Positions 19,540-22,776 of a stretch of DNA of 22,776 nucleotides are shown here, piece by piece (position 1 is the first letter of the stretch; each line of letters begins with the position of its first letter). A program made the position numbers and the translations under genes. Source of the DNA: Echinostoma caproni (taxonomy: Eukaryota > Platyhelminthes > Trematoda > Plagiorchiida > Echinostomatidae). The stretch covers positions 1 to 22,776 of the forward strand of contig UZAN01049112.1 in NCBI GenBank assembly GCA_900618425.1. The letters are read 5' to 3'. The notes beneath the pieces were generated by a model. It saw nothing but the letters and a program-made list of their open reading frames with translations. It made no database searches and had not been told where the DNA came from.

Positions 19540-21476
19540 ATCTCCGAGTCAAATTTGATCTCAGTGCCCTACTGGCCTAGTTGCTGAGCCGCTGGGAACC
19601 GCCTGGACGGAAATATCCTTCTAATGTCACATTTACACTGAGTTTGACGGAACAAACCAAGACCTTTAATTGGCATTATACTGTCTTGCCTGCGATTTGC
19701 ACACTAGCTGCGATACACCTCGGTCAATAAACGGCTTATTTATGTTTTATGACCTTCAAAGAGGAAATCGATTTTATCAGATTGATTCAAATCTTTTTCG
19801 TACTACGATGGAAGGTATCTAAGATATTTTGCGCTACCGCAATATGCTCAGTCAACGGTGCAGTGTGGGCGCACATTCTCTGACTTAAATAACCTTCAAT
19901 GCAGACAGAGCGAATCAAAATATCCTCGTTCTCGCGTAAAACGTATAGCTGTTTATGATGTCATATCGTTAGGAGTAAGAAATTCAGCAAGATCCGGAAT
20001 TCGTATCTGTTTGTGTTTGTGTATGTGAAAATAAACAGTGAAGCGAGAAGCGTTTTTTGCACTGCATCTGTTCGTATCCAGTCGGTAATTGTCCAGCTAG
20101 ATTAAGGAATTCATATTGTACAATAGTATGCGTTCTGGGTTATGCGTATTTGAATTTATGAAAGAAACGAACACAGCGTAGTGCCGAATGCACAATCTCA
20201 TTGAGCAGTGAATCTAATGTAATTTATATTCGTAATAAGACAAAAAGACTTACTTCATATAAGAGACAGTGATCTGACATTCTGTGTAAAATAGAAAGAC
20301 AACATAATGTGTTTTAGAGCATAGCTTACTCGATTGTGTTTAATTTGGAGAGAAACCACGGGCGTATAGTTTGTTATAAGAAGTGAATGTTTATATCAGA
20401 TAGTAAATCTCTTAGGGTAAACATTGTCCGAACTTTAGTTGGTCACATGACACAAATTAATCTGACCGAGTACCTCGCATTTGGGTGCATTCTGGTCAAA
20501 CAACGAATTCCAAGGGATGATCGAATTCCATTTTATTTCACTAATTTGATTTCAGTTTCCCCGTTCGAAAGATTCCAGAACAGATTACATGTGGTTTCAC
20601 GGTCAATCAGCTGATATCGGTACATGCTAAATTCATCCTCACCATTCATTTAATCGTCTATCCCATTTTGAGTTCACGATCGTCCTGATTTTTTGTCGAA
20701 CCAGTTGGGTTAACAACATTTTTACCTGACACTTCCCTCACAATTACACTGTTAACAAAAGCGAGAACCGCCACGAGATTTCTACTTGGCTTGGAGAAGA
20801 ATCCCGCTACAGTCAGTGAAATGTATTACTCTTTGGTAATTAAGATTGAATCGAATGGGAAAACGCGGTGCATGAACTGCAGCCATTATACAGCGCAGGT
20901 TTCTTTATCTGATTAGGTCAGAGTGTAATGTGTCAACTCCGTGATACCTGGGTATGAATGTTCCGTTGCGGTCGCATCTTCACTGACCTAAGTGGGGTGT
21001 ATAAGTGCACGTGCATAGATCCTCCGTGTCATATCCCTCCTCTCACTCGGATTCACGAATTGTGCTTGACTATTTTACTCTTTCCTTTGAAGGGATATCT
21101 GACACGGGAAGTTAGAGTAACGCACCAGAAAATCTACCACAAACGTTTTCTAAATAATATTGCAAATGGATAGGGAAGCATTACGAAACTGAATAAAAAT
21201 CAATATTGCCGATAGTGACAAAACTGCCCGGGAAGGCAGGCAAGTCACGAATTCGGTTCTAACCAGCACGCATGAGTGTGAAAATCGACCTTATTGTAAC
21301 TGCGAGTGAAAATGCAATAATCAAGTCAACCTAAATCAAGTTAAGCTTTACGCACCCAATAGGATGAATTTTCAGCATGCTCGACCGGTGATAGTGAAGA
21401 AAACGTTAATGAGCATTGAAAAAGAAATTATATATTGACTGAATGAAAAACAAGTGGATTTGATAAAATTCAAATG
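19540..21476. other. Unassigned, no supportable gene
   Basis: No gene or complete element was recognised. A GC-richer patch at 20940-21080 contains a 71-codon plus-strand frame with a Cys-rich start (FRCGRIF, YKCTCIDPPC). It looks superficially like an extracellular domain exon, but it lacks convincing splice sites and is more likely repeat-derived. Confidence 0.45.
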
Positions 21477-21899
21477 TCACAGGTGATTTTCCAAGTCAGT
21501 AATGATATTTGTTCGGTTTACTAAAATACGAGCAAAATAAGGGATGATATTGTTTCGGTATGTGATGGTATGTGCATAAAGAATCTTAAGCTTGGAACGC
21601 GTACTCGGATGGGACACCAATTTATTGAGATAAGCATGCTGGCAGTGTTCCTCATTTGACAGTATATGGTTGATAAATTTATCACACAAATCCAAATGCT
21701 TGCTCACAATGAAATCGACCAAAATGGTGTTTAAAATGCCACTGCAACAGGAAAGACGTTTGAGAGATCTGGAAAATGCCCTTTCTCTCTTTCTTTCTAT
21801 CCACGTGTGTGCAGTTTCAAACAAAACACGAACATATTGTAGGAGTTGTGAAAGTTTTTCATCAAATCGGCCAGCGATTATCGAATCTTTGGTGAGCAT
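21477..21899 (-). CDS. Hypothetical protein or exon, 140 codons, unrecognised
   Basis: This is the longest open frame outside the mobile elements. The peptide is predicted by eye to be largely helical and is basic in the middle (WIERKRERAFSRSLKRL). It has Cys/His residues scattered through CCSG, LCDKF and EEHCQH, and no signal peptide or transmembrane run. An acceptor-like CATATTATTTCACAG lies about 36 bases upstream on the minus strand, and the in-frame TAA between it and the ATG would place it in a 5' UTR. Possible internal donors are TTTTA|GTAAAC near 21523 and CACCT|GTGACA near 21482. If one is used, the annotated stop at 21477-21479 is intronic. I do not recognise the family. The start ATG at 21899 has A at -3. 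It may be a host exon, or a mobile-element open frame I cannot place. Confidence 0.4.
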   Translation of the reverse strand: MLTKDSIIAGRFDEKLSQLLQYVRVLFETAHTWIERKRERAFSRSLKRLSCCSGILNTILVDFIVSKHLDLCDKFINHILSNEEHCQHAYLNKLVSHPSTRSKLKILYAHTITYRNNIIPYFARILVNRTNIITDLENHL

Positions 21900-21942
21900 A
21901 ATCAGTTAACATTTTATTCTCTAGCGAAGTCTGTGAAATAAT

Positions 21943-22131
21943 ATGAGCAATGAGAATTTTTTTAACCGCGCGCCCTTCGATTGGCTGCGCTACACTCTCG
22001 TGCCTGTTCGTCACTTTGGAATTTATCGTTTAACTCATTCATACAACGGTACTAATCATGACCAGGATCTACAAATATTCTCGTCAGGACATGCTACAAC
22101 TAAAAACTGTGTATTCTGTGCTACCGACTGA
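21943..22131 (+). other. Short open frame in the probable 5' region of the CR1-like element
   Basis: A 62-codon frame (FFNRAPFDWLRYTLVPV near the start, NCVFCATD at the end) ends about 60 bases before the endonuclease ATG. GC content rises sharply at about 21967 (CCGCGCGCCCTTCGATTGGC), which may mark the 5' end of the non-LTR element. The frame may be a remnant of an ORF1 or simply untranslated leader. The single CxxC is not enough to call a zinc finger. Confidence 0.3.
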
Positions 22132-22188
22132 TTATTTGCTTGGTGAGAGTCATAAAAGCCCTTTGATCAAAAAACGCCGACGGGCCGG

Positions 22189-22776
22189 ATGGCAGACTGC
22201 ACTTACTCGCACACCTCCTGCCAAATGACTATGCCACCATTGGCCAGCATCAACGTTCGCTCACTATTCGCAAAGATCTCGGATATAACCTCTATTCTGA
22301 ACACACGCATTAATTCCAACACATGTGTTGATTGTGTGCAAGAAACATGGCTAAAACAAAACATCGAAGACGTTCTCGGGCGAATAGAAGGGTTTGATTG
22401 CTACCGGCAAGATAGACAGCGAAGTAGGAAAAAAACCGGAGGCGGTGTGGCTACTTACATCAATGTTTCCTGGTGTGGCAAGTCAGAAGTTATATTTAAC
22501 TACTCTGAAAACTGCATTGACTGTTTGTCTGTTCGTTGTCACCCTAAATTTTCTCGTCACAAAAGTACAATCATCACCAATGTGTATATACCTCCCTCTT
22601 TTACTCGGACCGACATTTCTGCTTTCTTTGGTCCCTACATTACATTTCTAGTTCTATTATTAGATGAAAATCTCCATCTACTTGTTGGTGATTTCAACCA
22701 TGCAAGCATTTCACCCTTGCTTCTGTTTGGTTTATCTGACCTTTCTTATTCTCCCACCAGAGGCAATTCTATTTTG
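22189..22776 (+). CDS. Endonuclease domain of a CR1/Jockey-group non-LTR retrotransposon (partial, runs off the window)
   Basis: The frame is open from 22156 to the last base. The first ATG is at 22189, giving 196 residues without a stop. Apurinic-type endonuclease motifs appear in order: SINVRSL with N22, VQETW with the catalytic E52, GGGVATY near residue 85, VYIPP with Y133, VGDFN with D168 and N170, and SPTRGNSIL at residues 188-196. The enzyme nicks target DNA so that the element's reverse transcriptase can prime on it. Reverse transcriptase should follow beyond 22776. The enzyme core is usually about 220-230 residues, so the window stops just short of its end. The missing acidic residue and final His would lie after the edge. 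Lack of stops or frameshifts makes this the youngest-looking coding piece here. The exact clade is not resolved. Confidence 0.88.
   Translation, partial: MADCTYSHTSCQMTMPPLASINVRSLFAKISDITSILNTRINSNTCVDCVQETWLKQNIEDVLGRIEGFDCYRQDRQRSRKKTGGGVATYINVSWCGKSEVIFNYSENCIDCLSVRCHPKFSRHKSTIITNVYIPPSFTRTDISAFFGPYITFLVLLLDENLHLLVGDFNHASISPLLLFGLSDLSYSPTRGNSIL

Noticed and set aside
22394..22651. 85-codon plus-strand frame
   Set aside because: It is an out-of-frame shadow of the endonuclease frame that starts at 22189.
1..22776. CRISPR array, bacterial operon or phage features
   Set aside because: There are no regularly spaced repeats with unique spacers and no bacterial gene organisation. The splice signals and retroelements indicate eukaryotic DNA.

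Overview
This window reads as gene-poor eukaryotic nuclear DNA. It has no long uninterrupted cellular genes and no operon structure. It does have candidate exons with consensus splice donors, several microsatellites, tRNA-like SINE remnants, non-LTR retrotransposon fragments, the 5' end of an LTR retrotransposon, and scaffold gaps (single n at 1026 and 7209, 523 n at 11817-12339). The RTE-type reverse transcriptase, the CR1/Jockey-like endonuclease and the style of the dispersed repeats are most like those of parasitic flatworms (trematodes). That assignment is an inference from pattern memory, not a database result. Layout: 1-2.3 kb is a mosaic of dispersed repeats. It holds a palindromic element whose two copies form inverted ends (86-655), a degenerate direct-repeat pair (897-1025 and 2180-2320), a 60-mer that recurs exactly at the central gap, and a tRNA-like SINE. 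From 2.3 to 10 kb most of the sequence is unassigned, interrupted by an (AT)22 tract, a SINE-like unit with a perfect Pol III B box (about 5560-5870), and a head-to-head pair of SINE tails (7669-8079). A 3'-tail-like repeat with an AAT-rich end lies at 10228-10440. The scaffold gap follows, then an ATGT microsatellite at 13033-13109. The most informative part is 13.4-15.7 kb. It holds a 5'-truncated, mutated RTE-type reverse transcriptase copy on the minus strand (13404-14790), a degenerate fragment resembling a CR1-type endonuclease just upstream of it, and a second, oppositely oriented RTE C-terminal fragment at 15468-15716 that is visible only on translation through a stop codon. At 16.7-17.8 kb two minus-strand open segments end exactly at good splice donors and may be exons of a host gene. 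At 18.26-19.54 kb a minus-strand LTR retrotransposon 5' end can be read in order: LTR, primer-binding site, then gag with a CCHC zinc knuckle. The gag is frameshifted and no pol is visible after it. A 140-residue minus-strand open frame (21477-21899) is the longest unexplained candidate exon. The window ends inside an open plus-strand endonuclease frame of a CR1/Jockey-group non-LTR element (22189 to the end), which is the best-preserved coding sequence here. I do not see a previously undescribed biological system. The interesting content is nested and degraded mobile DNA, a probable assembly artefact around a shared 60-mer, and a few possible host exons.
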